Assembly: GCF_004300825.1 (NCBI RefSeq)
Contig: NZ_CP036250.1
Span: 3,669,001-3,733,000, forward strand
Reading direction: 5' to 3'
Length of the DNA stretch: 64,000 bases
Source: Egicoccus halophilus
GTDB lineage: Bacteria > Actinomycetota > Nitriliruptoria > Nitriliruptorales > Nitriliruptoraceae
Shown here piece by piece: positions 44,313 through 53,537 of this stretch. A model generated the notes under the pieces. The model was given only the letters and a program-made list of their open reading frames with translations. It had not been told where the DNA came from and ran no database searches. Every line of letters begins with the position of its first letter. The stretch's first letter is position 1. Position numbers and translations under genes: made by a program.

Positions 44313-44990
44313 TCAGGCCTCCTCGGCCTCGGCCGGCTCGACGATGACGTCGACCGGGGCGGGTTCCGCACCGGTGTCGTCGGAGCCGGCGCCCACGCCT
44401 TCCTCGAGCGACTCGAGCTCCGCCTCGCTCACCGGGGCGTTGATCGTGATGACGGTCGTCTCCGGGTCGGTGTCGAACTCGGCGCCCTCGGGCAGCTCGG
44501 CCGTGAGGTCCTCGATGCGCTTGACGTCACCGATCTCCATGCCCTCGATGGACACCTCGATGGCGTTGGGCACGTCGAGCGGGCGGACCAGGACCGGCAC
44601 GGTGTAGAGGATCTGGTTGACGACACCGCCACCGGGGGCGATGTCCTCCTCGCCGACGAGCGCGACCGGCACCTCGACGGAGATCTGCGAGTCGGTGTCG
44701 ACCGCGAGGAAGTCGACGTGCTGCGTCTCCTGGCGGATCGGGTGGATCTGCAGGTCGCGCGCGATCACGAGGTGCGTGGCGCCCTCGATGTCGAGGCGGA
44801 TCATGGCGTTGCGACCGGCCTCGGTGTGCAGCGCGTGGTAGAGCTCGAGGGCGTCGACGCTGACGGCCGTGGGCTCGACCTTGTAGCCGTACACGATGCC
44901 GGGCACGCGGCCCTCGCGACGGAGGCGACCGGAGGCGCCCTTGCCGTGGTGGGTGCGCGCGGCGGCGCTGAGCTGGACCTGCTTCGACAC
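44313..44990 (-). CDS. rplY: 50S ribosomal protein L25/Ctc (long TL5 form)
   Basis: 5S rRNA-binding protein of 225 residues. The L25 domain (RTHHGKGASGRLRREGRVPG, IVYGYKVEPTAVSV, HPIRQETQHVDFLAV) is at about 1-95 and the beta-rich TL5 C-terminal domain extends to about 190. An acidic tail (EEGVGAGSDDTGAEPAP) follows. GTG 44990 has AGGAG upstream. Confidence 0.95.
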   Translation of the reverse strand: MSKQVQLSAAARTHHGKGASGRLRREGRVPGIVYGYKVEPTAVSVDALELYHALHTEAGRNAMIRLDIEGATHLVIARDLQIHPIRQETQHVDFLAVDTDSQISVEVPVALVGEEDIAPGGGVVNQILYTVPVLVRPLDVPNAIEVSIEGMEIGDVKRIEDLTAELPEGAEFDTDPETTVITINAPVSEAELESLEEGVGAGSDDTGAEPAPVDVIVEPAEAEEA

Positions 44991-45361
44991 GGTGGTGCTC
45001 CTGAGGTGTGTTCGTCCCCGGCGTGGGTCGGTCACCGTCTGGCCCGGCCCGCAGGGGGCACGAGCTGTGCGTCGGACCCCTCAGGGCACGACCTGCGGCG
45101 GCGAGATGTCACGTGGGGTGTGCGTGCGGCTCGGCGCGGTCGCGACTCGGGACGCGAGGGCCGGACACGCGGCCGGCCCGCGAGGAAGGACACGCGGGCC
45201 GTGGAGGGCGAGGTTACCGCCCGCCTCCTCCCCCCGGCAACCGCAACCTCCGTAAGGCCGGTTGGGGGGGGGCAACGAGGGCGCGAAGCGCCCGAGACGG
45301 GGCCGGGATGGGGGGCAACGAGGGCGCGAAGCGCCCGAGACGGGGGACCCATCCCCATCGC
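44991..45361. other. Intergenic region between prs and rplY
   Basis: There is no supportable reading frame. It holds two near-identical hairpin units next to the prs stop (45271-45343), a separate GGCCCGC/GCGGGCC stem at 45175-45200, and presumably the rplY promoter in the part nearest 44991. Confidence 0.6.
45271..45343 (-). terminator. Duplicated hairpin unit after prs
   Basis: A 30-base unit occurs twice, at 45271-45300 and 45314-45343. Each carries the perfect stem GGGCGC-GAA-GCGCCC. They begin 18 bases past the prs stop and probably act as a tandem terminator. Confidence 0.6.
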
Positions 45362-46348
45362 TCAGACGTTCTCGCCGCGGAAGATCTCGGAGACGGACTG
45401 GTCCTCGAACACGGCGCGCAGCGCCGAGGCGAGGATGGGGGCGATGGAGAGCACGACGAGCTTGTCGATGCGGCGCTGCTCGGGGATCGGCAGGGTGTTG
45501 GTGACGACGACCTTCTCGATCACGGAGGTGTCGAGCCGTTGGGCGGCCGGGCCGGAGAACACCGGGTGGGTGGCGCAGGCGAAGACCCGGTTGGCGCCGC
45601 GTTCCTTGAGCAGCGACGCGGCGCCGCAGATGGTGCCCGCGGTGTCGATCATGTCGTCGATGAGGATGCAGTCCTTGCCCTCGACGTCACCGATGACGTC
45701 GAGCGTCTCGGAGACGTTCTGCCGCTCGGGGTCCCGGCGCTTGTGCAGGATCGCGATGGGCGCGCCGAGATGGCCGGCGAACTTCTCGGTGAGGCGCACG
45801 CGTCCGGCGTCGGGCGAGACGATGACGCGGTCGGCGGCCTCGGTGTTGTCGGCGATCCACTGCACGAGCAGCGGCAGGGCGGTGAGGTGGTCGAACGGAT
45901 CGTCGAAGAAGCCCTGGATCTGCCCGGTGTGCAGGTCGACGGACATGATGCGGTCCACGCCGGTGGTCTCGTACATGTCGGCGATCATGCGCGCGGCGAT
46001 CGCCTCGCGGGAGCGGGCCTTCTTGTCGGAGCGGGAGTAGCCGTAGTACGGGATGACCGCGACGGTGCGCTTGGCGGAGGCGCGCTTGAGCGCGTCGAGC
46101 ATGATGAGCTGCTCGATGACGAAGTCGTTGATGCTCATCCCGTCGGGGATGGACAGGTGTGACTGGATGACGAAGACGTCACCGCCGCGGACGGACTCGC
46201 CGAAGCGGGCGTAGAGCTCGCCGTTGGCGAACTGGGCCAGCTTCACCTCGCCGACGCGCATGCCGAGGTGGTCGGCGACCTCGCGGGCGAGTTCCGGGTA
46301 GGAGGACCCGGTGAAGATGTGCATGCGCTTCTTGGTGACGACTTCCAC
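45362..46348 (-). CDS. prs: Ribose-phosphate pyrophosphokinase
   Basis: PRPP synthetase of 328 residues supplying nucleotide, His and Trp synthesis. MHIFTGSSYPELAREVADHL, GGDVFVIQSHLSIPDGMSIN, the ATP/Mg stretch VDRIMSVDLHTGQIQGFFDD and the PRPP loop CILIDDMIDTAGTICG are intact. GTG 46348 has GAGG six bases upstream; the in-frame region beyond is not coding. It follows glmU (186 bases), as in many actinobacteria and firmicutes. Confidence 0.96.
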   Translation of the reverse strand: MEVVTKKRMHIFTGSSYPELAREVADHLGMRVGEVKLAQFANGELYARFGESVRGGDVFVIQSHLSIPDGMSINDFVIEQLIMLDALKRASAKRTVAVIPYYGYSRSDKKARSREAIAARMIADMYETTGVDRIMSVDLHTGQIQGFFDDPFDHLTALPLLVQWIADNTEAADRVIVSPDAGRVRLTEKFAGHLGAPIAILHKRRDPERQNVSETLDVIGDVEGKDCILIDDMIDTAGTICGAASLLKERGANRVFACATHPVFSGPAAQRLDTSVIEKVVVTNTLPIPEQRRIDKLVVLSIAPILASALRAVFEDQSVSEIFRGENV

Positions 46349-46533
46349 GGCAGCCTCGACGCGCGGCAGGAGGGGGAGCCGTGGACGGTAGCCGTCCATC
46401 GGCGCGACGGGCCAGCCGGGTCCCGCCCGCTCGACGTGGGCGTCCGAGTGCCGCGCGCGCCCGGCCGTTCGAGGAGCGCCCGGAGCGTCGTGCGCGCGGG
46501 AGCGTGCCACCGGGGCACGACGGCGGACGACCG

Positions 46534-47928
46534 TCAGCCGTCGTGCTGCTCGCGGCGTCGGGCGGCCCAGCCCTCCTTGTTGACCTGTCGGGCGCGGGCG
46601 ATGGCGAGCGCGTCGGCGGGGACGTCGTCGGTGAGGGTGGAACCGGCGGCGACGAAGGCACCGGCGCCGACGGTCACCGGGGCGACGAGCATGGTGTCAC
46701 AGCCGACGAAGGCACCGTCCTCGATGGTGGTGTGGTGCTTGCCGACGCCGTCGTAGTTGACGGTGATGACGCCGCAGGCGATGTTGGCCCGCTCCCCCAC
46801 GGTGGCGTCACCGAGGTAGGCGAGATGGGGGACCTTGGCACCGTCGCCGATGTCGGCGTTCTTGGTCTCGACGAAGGCGCCGGCCTTCGACTTCACGCCG
46901 AGCCGGGTCCCCGGACGGAGGTGGGTGTAGGGCCCGACGGTGGCGCCCATGCCGATGATCGCGTCGCTGCCGCGGGTGGAGTGCACGGTGGCGTCGGCGC
47001 CGACCTCGCAGCCGGTGAGGTGGGTGTGGGGGCCGACGACGGCGCGTTCGCCGACGCGGGTGCCCGCTTCGAGGATGGTGCCGGGCAGCAGGACGGCGTC
47101 GCGGCCGACCTCGACGTCCACGTCGACGTAGGTGGTGGCGGGGTCGGTGACCGAGACGCCGACGTCGGTCATGAGGTGGTCGAGGTGGCGGCGCCGCAGG
47201 ACGGCGGCGGCGTCGGCGAGCTGTCGGCGGTCGTTGACGCCGGCGACCTCGTCCTCGTCGGTGACGACGGCGGCGACGGGCTCGCCGTCGCCGGCGAGGA
47301 TGCCGATGACGTCGGTGAGGTAGAGCTCGCCCTGGTCGTTGTCGGCGTCGAGGCGTCCGAGCGCGCGGGTGAGCGGCTCACGGGCGACGACGTACATGCC
47401 GGCGTTGATCTCGTCGACGGCCCGCTGTCGGGGATCGGCGTCGCGGTGCTCCACGATGCCGGTGACGGCGCCGTCCGGGTCGCGCAGGACGCGGCCGTAG
47501 CCGGTGGGGTCGGCGAGCCGGGCGGTGAGCAGGGCGGCGGCGCGTCCGTCGGCGGCGGCGAGCAGCTGCTGCAGGGTGTCGGCGGTCAGCAGGGGGGTGT
47601 CACCGGGGAGGATCAGGACCCGCTCGACGTCGTCGGCGAGGGCCGGCATCGCGATCTGGACGGCGTGACCGGTGCCGTGCTGCTCGGCCTGGAGCGCGGT
47701 GGTGAGCCCGGGGATGCCGGCCGCGTCGACGGCGGCGGCGACGTCGTCGGCCTGGTGGCCGACGACCACCACGACCTGCCCGAGTCCGAGCGGGCGCAGG
47801 GCCTCGAGGACGGCGCCGACCAGGGTGCGGCCGGCGGCGCGGTGCAGGACCTTGGCGAGGTCGGAACGGAAGCGGGTCCCCTTGCCGGCGGCGAGGACGA
47901 CCGCGGCGGTGCGGGCGTGGTCGGACAC
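46534..47928 (-). CDS. glmU: Bifunctional GlmU (N-acetylglucosamine-1-P uridyltransferase / glucosamine-1-P acetyltransferase)
   Basis: Enzyme of 464 residues making UDP-GlcNAc for peptidoglycan. The N-terminal uridyltransferase has VVLAAGKGTRFRSDLAKVLH, LPGDTPLLTADTLQ and YGRVLRDPDG. The C-terminal half is a left-handed hexapeptide beta-helix (VGPYTHLRPGTRLG, ANIACGVITVNYDGVGKHHT) with the acetyl-CoA and active-site His region. GTG 47928 has AAGGAG upstream. It is divergent from the secreted repeat protein. Confidence 0.97.
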   Translation of the reverse strand: MSDHARTAAVVLAAGKGTRFRSDLAKVLHRAAGRTLVGAVLEALRPLGLGQVVVVVGHQADDVAAAVDAAGIPGLTTALQAEQHGTGHAVQIAMPALADDVERVLILPGDTPLLTADTLQQLLAAADGRAAALLTARLADPTGYGRVLRDPDGAVTGIVEHRDADPRQRAVDEINAGMYVVAREPLTRALGRLDADNDQGELYLTDVIGILAGDGEPVAAVVTDEDEVAGVNDRRQLADAAAVLRRRHLDHLMTDVGVSVTDPATTYVDVDVEVGRDAVLLPGTILEAGTRVGERAVVGPHTHLTGCEVGADATVHSTRGSDAIIGMGATVGPYTHLRPGTRLGVKSKAGAFVETKNADIGDGAKVPHLAYLGDATVGERANIACGVITVNYDGVGKHHTTIEDGAFVGCDTMLVAPVTVGAGAFVAAGSTLTDDVPADALAIARARQVNKEGWAARRREQHDG

Positions 47929-48150
47929 GTCGAGGACTCCTTGTTCCGGGCGAGCGAACGGCTCACCGACCTTAGCCGTCGCGTCTCCGACAACCCGGTG
48001 ACACCAGGTGTTCAGATCACCCTAACTAGATCGCGCGCTAATCGCTCGCATACGGTGAAGAATCCGAGATCGTCGTCGCAAGTCCTACGCCGCGATGTCT
48101 AGTGTCGGCTCCCGGCCAGGACCGGCCGAATCGAACCGTGGGGAACCTTC

Positions 48151-49230
48151 ATGAAACTCCGTCAATCGACCGTCGTCGGCGTCGCCGCCGCGATGGTGAT
48201 GGGCGCGACCGCGCTGCCGGCATCAGCGAACGTCGTGACCTGCAACAACAGCAGTCTCACCAACGGGACCATCTCCGGTGACCTGCGGGTGCCCGCCGGC
48301 AGCTTCTGTGTCCTCGACGGCGTGACCGTCCAGGGCAACGTGCTGGTGCTGCGCGAGGCCGACCTGCTCGCCGACGGCACCACCGTCGGCGGCAACGTCG
48401 AGGTCCGCGCCGAGGGCTACGCCGAGTTCGCCGACTCCTCGATCGCGGGTGACGTGACCGGCCAGGCCTCGTTCGGCCAGGTGCTGTTCGACACCGAGAT
48501 CGGTGGCGACATCGCAACCCGTCGCAACCAGTTCGTGTTCCTGCTGGGCGGCGACCTGGCCGGCAGCATGGACATCCGCGCGGCCGTGGACGCCCGCACC
48601 GAGACCTTCGTCGAGTCGCTGCGCGTCGGCGGCAACCTCGAGACGAACAACAACGACTTCACCGACGTGTTCGACAGCACGATCGAGGGTGACCTCACGA
48701 TCGCGCGCGCCGAGCAGGGCAGCATCTTCTGCACCAGCGAGGTCGACGGCAACGCGCTGTTCAACCTCAACCGGGGCACCCTGCAGATCGGCGGCGACGA
48801 CTGCGGGCCGGTGTACTTCGGGTCGGACCTGCAGATCTCGCGTCACACCGGCGCTCCGACGCTGGAGGACACCATCGTGCGTGGCGACCTGCGCTGCAAC
48901 GGCAACACCACCGCGCCGACCGGCACCAACGTCCGTGTCCGTGGCGAGGCCATCGGCCAGTGCGCCGACCTCGGCTCCTCCGCCTTCGGCATGATGGCGA
49001 TGTCCAGCGACGCCTCGGTGGACGTGGCCGAGGACCGCAAGGCTGCGGCGCTCGAGGCCTTCGAGGCCCGTCGCGCGCAGACCGAGCGCGCGTCGGTCGG
49101 TGCCCTGAGCATGGAGGGTGAGCCGGTCGTCGTGCCCGAGTCGCCGATCGAGGGGGCCCAGGAGTCCCTCGACGAGGTTCGCGAGTCGCGCCTCGACGAG
49201 GCCCGCGCCCAGGTCTCCAACCGGCGCTGA
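48151..49230 (+). CDS. Secreted solenoid-like repeat protein of unknown function
   Basis: Protein of 359 residues. The signal peptide (VVGVAAAMVMGATALPASA) is cut near 26. Residues 30-275 are about ten irregular repeats of roughly 20 residues with a VxGNVxV-type strand (GVTVQGNVLVLREADLLADG, TTVGGNVEVRAEGYAEFADS), suggesting a right-handed beta-solenoid, somewhat like bactofilins but exported. Six Cys could pair. The C-terminal 75 residues are charged and helical (AALEAFEARRAQTERASV), with no anchor or sorting signal. It is monocistronic, between divergent glmU and convergent copA. No family is recognised. Confidence 0.75.
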   Translation: MKLRQSTVVGVAAAMVMGATALPASANVVTCNNSSLTNGTISGDLRVPAGSFCVLDGVTVQGNVLVLREADLLADGTTVGGNVEVRAEGYAEFADSSIAGDVTGQASFGQVLFDTEIGGDIATRRNQFVFLLGGDLAGSMDIRAAVDARTETFVESLRVGGNLETNNNDFTDVFDSTIEGDLTIARAEQGSIFCTSEVDGNALFNLNRGTLQIGGDDCGPVYFGSDLQISRHTGAPTLEDTIVRGDLRCNGNTTAPTGTNVRVRGEAIGQCADLGSSAFGMMAMSSDASVDVAEDRKAAALEAFEARRAQTERASVGALSMEGEPVVVPESPIEGAQESLDEVRESRLDEARAQVSNRR

Positions 49231-49256
49231 CGCCAGCGCACGGCGGCACCACCTGC

Positions 49257-49285
49257 GGGGGGTCACGGCAGCTGCCGTGGCCCCC
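49257..49285. terminator. Bidirectional hairpin terminator
   Basis: The stem GGGGTCACGGCA/TGCCGTGGCCCC (one G-T pair) with a two-base GC centre lies between the convergent solenoid-protein and copA genes. Confidence 0.65.
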
Positions 49286-49385
49286 TGTTCGTCTGCGCGG
49301 TCGGCGTCCGGGGCGGGGCCCGGCCGACGAGGGTCACCGGTGCCAGGCCCGGGCCGCGTCCGGCAGCGAACTCGACGTGCGCCGC

Positions 49386-51857
49386 TCAGTCGCGTGCGAA
49401 CCGGCGCAGCCGCAGGGAGTTGGTGACGACGGACACGCTCGAGAACGCCATGGCCGCCCCGGCGATCATGGGATCGAGCAGCCCCAACGCGGCCACCGGC
49501 AGCGCGGCGGTGTTGTAGGCGAACGCCCAGAACAGGTTCTGACGGATCGTGCGGTGGGTCCGGCGCGACAGCGTGATCGCCGTGGCGACCCCCGTCAGCT
49601 CGCCGCGCATCAGCGTCAGGTCGCTGGACTCGATCGCGACGTCCGTCCCGGTGCCGATGGCGATGCCGAGGTCGGCCTGCACCAGCGCGGGCGCGTCGTT
49701 GACGCCGTCGCCGACCATGGCCACGACCTGTCCCTGCTCCTGCAGTCGTCGGACCTCGGCCTGCTTGTCCTCGGGCAACACCTCGGCGAGCACCCGGTCG
49801 ATACCCACCTGCCCGGCGATGGCCTGCGCGGTGCGCCGGTTGTCGCCGGTGAGCATGGCGACCTCGAGCCCGAGCGCGTGCAGTCGGGCGACCGCGTCGC
49901 GGGCATCCTCCTTGAGGGTGTCGGCCACGGCCAGCACGCCGCGGACCTCGCCGTCCCAGCCGGCGAAGACCGCGGTCCGTCCACGCGCCTCGAGCTCGCC
50001 CGCGGCCTGCTCGAGCCGGTCGGGCAAGGACAGTCGCGACTCGGCGAGCAGGGTGCGGCGTCCGACGACCACCTCGACGTCGTCGACGTCGGCGCGCACG
50101 CCCCGCCCCGACAGGGCGGTGAACCGACGTACGGCGGGCAGCACGCCGATGCGTGCCCGCGCCCCGTCGGCGAGGGCGCGACCGACGGGGTGCTCGGAGT
50201 CCGCCTCGACCGCGCCGGCGAGCCGGAGCAGGGTGGGCTCGTCGGTGTCGCCGACGACGACGTCGGTGAGGGTCATCTCCCCGCGGGTGAGCGTGCCGGT
50301 CTTGTCGAGCACGATGGTGGTGATGCCGCGGGTGCGCTCCAGCACGTCGGTGGAACGGATCAGGACACCGATCTGTGCCCCGCGACCCATGCCGGTCATG
50401 GTCGCCATGGGCGTGGCCAGTCCGAGCGCGCACGGGCAGGCGATGATGAGCACGGCCACGGCGGCGAGCAGGCCCTGGGCCGTGTCGCCGGTGGTCAGCG
50501 TCCAGGCGGCGAACGTCATCAGAGCGATCCCGATGACGGTCGGCACGAACACGGCCGAGACCCGGTCCGCGAGCTTCTGCAGCCCCGACTTGCCGGCCTG
50601 CGCATCCTCGACGAGCCGCACGATCTGCGCCAGGGCGGTCTCGGCACCGACGGCGGTGGCTCGGACGGTGAGGGCACCGGCGGTGTTGAGGGTGGCGCCG
50701 GCCACCTGGTCGCCGACCGCCTTGTCGACCGGCAACGACTCCCCGGTCAGCATCGACTCGTCCACGGCCGAGGTGCCGTCGACGACCTCGCCGTCGACCG
50801 GGATCTTCTCACCGGGACGGATCCGGACGAGGTCGCCGACCACGACCTGGTCGGCGGGGACGAGCTGCTCCGACCCGTCGCGCAGGACCCGGGCCTGCTT
50901 GGCTCCGAGTTCCAGCAGTGAGCGGATCGCCCGTCCGGCGTTGCCCTTCGCCCGGGCCTCGAGGTACCGGCCGAGCACGATGAAGGCGATGATGACGACC
51001 TGCGCCTCGTAGTACAGCTCGTGGCCGCCGGTCGCCAGCTGCCAGGTCGAGTACGACCAGGCCGCGAGCGTCCCCATCGCGATCAGCGTGTCCATGTTGG
51101 CGCTGAGGTGGCGGGCGCGACGGGCCGCCTCGCGCAGGAACGGCCAGCCGATGTAGAACTGCACCGGGGTGGCGACGAGGAACTGGGCCAGCCGCAGGCC
51201 CGGGTTCCTCATCGCCCAGTCGTGGTAGAGCATGGTCGACAGCAGCAGCAGCGCGGGCAGGGCGACCAGGGCGAGCCGACGCCCCCACAGCCGCCGGTGG
51301 GTGGCCTCGTCGCGCTCGGCGCGGGCCGCCCGTTCCTCGGCGCTCGGCGCGGCCGGCCGGTCCCCGTCGGTGGCGGCGGGTCCGGCGACCCGGTAGCCGG
51401 CGCCTTCGATCGCCGCCCGCCAGGCGGCGGGGTCGGCCGGACCGTCGGTGTGCACCTCGGCGATGCCGGTCGCGAAGTTGACCTCGGCGTCCACCACGCC
51501 CGGCTGCTTGGCCAGCGCCCGTTGCACGCGGGCGGAGCACGAGCCGCAGGTCATGCCCTCGACCTGCAGCACGTGCCGGGCCCCGCTCGGGGCGGGAGCA
51601 GGCAGCACCAGCGTGTAGCCGGTTCTCTCCACGGCGGCCTGCAACGCGTCGAGATCGGCGGCCTCGTCGAGCTCGACCCGTGCGAGGCCGGTGCCGAAGT
51701 TGACCTCGGCGTCGCGGACCCCGGGCTGCTTGTCCAGCGTGCGCTGGACCCGGGCGGCGCACGACCCACAGGTCATGCCCTCCACGGGCAGGTCGAGCCG
51801 GCGGGTCGCCGTGCCCGCGGTGGAGCCGGTGCGGGTGTCGATGTCGGAGGTGGCCAT
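49386..51857 (-). CDS. copA: Copper-exporting P1B-type ATPase
   Basis: Metal pump of 823 residues. Two heavy-metal-associated domains with [12 protein letters not shown] and [12 protein letters not shown] lie near 28 and 105. After eight predicted helices come [15 protein letters not shown] (CPC, near 472), [13 protein letters not shown] (phosphorylation, near 514), the HP dipeptide in [10 protein letters not shown] and [15 protein letters not shown] (near 716). CPC together with the two CxxC domains fits Cu(I). It follows csoR by 12 bases, so it is copper induced. Confidence 0.95.
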   Translation of the reverse strand: MATSDIDTRTGSTAGTATRRLDLPVEGMTCGSCAARVQRTLDKQPGVRDAEVNFGTGLARVELDEAADLDALQAAVERTGYTLVLPAPAPSGARHVLQVEGMTCGSCSARVQRALAKQPGVVDAEVNFATGIAEVHTDGPADPAAWRAAIEGAGYRVAGPAATDGDRPAAPSAEERAARAERDEATHRRLWGRRLALVALPALLLLSTMLYHDWAMRNPGLRLAQFLVATPVQFYIGWPFLREAARRARHLSANMDTLIAMGTLAAWSYSTWQLATGGHELYYEAQVVIIAFIVLGRYLEARAKGNAGRAIRSLLELGAKQARVLRDGSEQLVPADQVVVGDLVRIRPGEKIPVDGEVVDGTSAVDESMLTGESLPVDKAVGDQVAGATLNTAGALTVRATAVGAETALAQIVRLVEDAQAGKSGLQKLADRVSAVFVPTVIGIALMTFAAWTLTTGDTAQGLLAAVAVLIIACPCALGLATPMATMTGMGRGAQIGVLIRSTDVLERTRGITTIVLDKTGTLTRGEMTLTDVVVGDTDEPTLLRLAGAVEADSEHPVGRALADGARARIGVLPAVRRFTALSGRGVRADVDDVEVVVGRRTLLAESRLSLPDRLEQAAGELEARGRTAVFAGWDGEVRGVLAVADTLKEDARDAVARLHALGLEVAMLTGDNRRTAQAIAGQVGIDRVLAEVLPEDKQAEVRRLQEQGQVVAMVGDGVNDAPALVQADLGIAIGTGTDVAIESSDLTLMRGELTGVATAITLSRRTHRTIRQNLFWAFAYNTAALPVAALGLLDPMIAGAAMAFSSVSVVTNSLRLRRFARD

Positions 51858-51869
51858 GTCGGCCTCCAG

Positions 51870-52154
51870 TCAGGACTTGACGAGTCGGGCGATCGCCTGG
51901 GTGGCCTCGTTCACCATCTCGCGGGCACGCTCCTGGTCGCCGGCGGCGGCGGCGTCGGCGACACAGTGACCCACGTGCTCGTCGAGCAGGCCGATGGCGA
52001 CGTTGCGCAGCGCGCCGTTGACGGCCGCGATCTGCTGCAACACGTCGATGCAGTACGTGTCCTCGTCGATCATGCGCTGCAGGCCGCGAACCTGGCCCTC
52101 GATGCGCTTGAGACGGGCGAGGTACTGCTCCTTGCTCATGGTGTACCCGCGCAC
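51870..52154 (-). CDS. csoR: CsoR-family copper-sensing repressor
   Basis: All-helical repressor of 94 residues. The copper ligands Cys-His-Cys appear as TYCID, DEHVGH and HCVAD, with LARLKRIEGQVRGLQRMIDE as the DNA-binding face. GTG 52154 (VRGYTMSKEQ) is preferred because GAGGAG is six bases upstream; the ATG at 52139 has no ribosome site. Copper binding would release the upstream operator and express csoR-copA. Confidence 0.93.
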   Translation of the reverse strand: MRGYTMSKEQYLARLKRIEGQVRGLQRMIDEDTYCIDVLQQIAAVNGALRNVAIGLLDEHVGHCVADAAAAGDQERAREMVNEATQAIARLVKS

Positions 52155-52180
52155 GTCAGCTCCTCGGTCGACACCCAGCA

Positions 52181-52195
52181 TACCCCTGGGGGGTA
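52181..52195. promoter_or_regulatory. CsoR operator
   Basis: TACCCCTGGGGGGTA: perfect TACCCC/GGGGTA arms around TGG, the G/C-tract palindrome typical of CsoR sites, 27 bases upstream of the csoR start. Confidence 0.7.
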
Positions 52196-52269
52196 CTACC
52201 GAGGGTACCGAGCGCGGCGATCGCCGCACGTCCCGACGCGTCGGGGACGTCCGTCATGGCGGACGGTCG

Positions 52270-52344
52270 TGGCTGGGAGGCAGGGGATCGAACCCTGAAT
52301 ACCGACTCCAAAGGACGGCGTGTTGCCAGTTACACCACCTCCCA
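52270..52344 (-). tRNA. tRNA-Gln (anticodon UUG)
   Basis: Reverse-strand cloverleaf. The acceptor arms TGGGAGG/CCTCCCA pair fully, with discriminator G and genome-encoded CCA. The anticodon loop CTTTGGA gives UUG. The T arm is CAGGG-TTCGATC-CCCTG. The anticodon stem CCGTC/GTCGG has one U-U mismatch. Confidence 0.9.
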
Positions 52345-52425
52345 GGGTGGCGGCCCGTCGCGCGCTCGCGCGCGCCGGCACCGGCCGGGCAGGGTAGTCC
52401 GCCCGCCGGCGTGTGCCGACTCGAC

Positions 52426-53397
52426 TCAGCCGAGCGCCAGCTCGGGTCCCCCGGCGGGCGAGAGCGCCACCTCGGAGCGGTCGAACACGCCCTGCATGCG
52501 CTCGCGCACCTCCACGGCGTGCTGCGCCGAGGCGGCCAGCGCGACGACCGTCGGCCCCGAACCACTCACGACCGCGCCCAGCGCGCCGGCGTCGAGGAAG
52601 GCGTCACGGGCATCGCGCAGCTCCGGCCGCAACGAGAACGCGGCCACCTCCAGGTCGTTGTGCAGGGCCGCGCCGAGCGCCTCCGCGTCACCGGTCCGCA
52701 GCGCCTGGAGCACCGCGTCGGGCTCGGCCTCGCCGGGGGTACCGACCTCGTCGAACGCCCGGTAGACGGCCGGGGTCGACAGGGGCTGCTCGCTGATGCC
52801 CACGACCCAGTGGTAACGCCCGCGGCACAGCACCTGCGCGATGGCCGTCCCGGTGCCGGTGGCGAGCGCGGTGCCACCCGTGACGCAGAAGGGTACGTCG
52901 GCACCGAGTTCGGCGGCCACGTCGCGCAGCTCGTTGCGGTCGAGCTCGGTACCCCAGAGCTCGTTGAGGGCCAGCAGCGCGGCCGCGGCATCGGCCGACC
53001 CACCAGCCATCCCGGCGGCGACCGGGATGCGCTTGGTCAGGTGCAGCCGGGTCACCGGCACCATCGCCTCGCCGTCGCGCTGCGCGGTACCGACCCCGAC
53101 CAGGCCCATCAGTTGACGCGCCGCCCGAACCGCGAGGTTGTCCCCGCCGGGCGGCACCTCCGGACCGGCCTCCTGCGTGAAGGCCAGGTCCATGAACCTC
53201 CGGGCCGCCGGGTGCGCCGCCGAGGCCGAACCGTCGAGCCGGGCGGAGACGGTGTCGTGGATCGAGACGGTCTGCATGACGGTCACCAGCTCGTGGTACC
53301 CGTCGGGACGCCGACCACGCACCGACAGGAACAGGTTGACCTTGGAGGGCACGCGGACGCGGACACACGACGTCCCCGTCCTGTCTGCGCCGACCAC
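52426..53397 (-). CDS. ispE: 4-diphosphocytidyl-2-C-methyl-D-erythritol kinase
   Basis: GHMP kinase of 323 residues in the MEP isoprenoid pathway. RVPSKVNLFLSVRGRRPDGY at the N-terminus, the ATP loop RIPVAAGMAGGSADAAAALL and GAVVSGSGPTVVALA near the C-terminus are all present. GTG 53397 has GGGGAGG upstream. It is last in tatD-rpfB-rsmA-ispE, the Mycobacterium order. Confidence 0.95.
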   Translation of the reverse strand: MVGADRTGTSCVRVRVPSKVNLFLSVRGRRPDGYHELVTVMQTVSIHDTVSARLDGSASAAHPAARRFMDLAFTQEAGPEVPPGGDNLAVRAARQLMGLVGVGTAQRDGEAMVPVTRLHLTKRIPVAAGMAGGSADAAAALLALNELWGTELDRNELRDVAAELGADVPFCVTGGTALATGTGTAIAQVLCRGRYHWVVGISEQPLSTPAVYRAFDEVGTPGEAEPDAVLQALRTGDAEALGAALHNDLEVAAFSLRPELRDARDAFLDAGALGAVVSGSGPTVVALAASAQHAVEVRERMQGVFDRSEVALSPAGGPELALG

Positions 53398-53537
53398 GGC
53401 GGCCTCCCCGACTCGACTGCAGCTCCCCTGCGAGCCGGGTGCATCCTAGGGATCTGCCGGCACCGGCCCGATTCCGACCCTCCCGGCGTGGGGCGACCGC
53501 ACGACCCGGACGACCGGCACGACACCCCGTCGGAGGT

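Noticed and set aside
45271..45343. Possible CRISPR array
   Set aside because: Only two copies, 13-base gap, internal strong hairpin and position right after prs fit a terminator.
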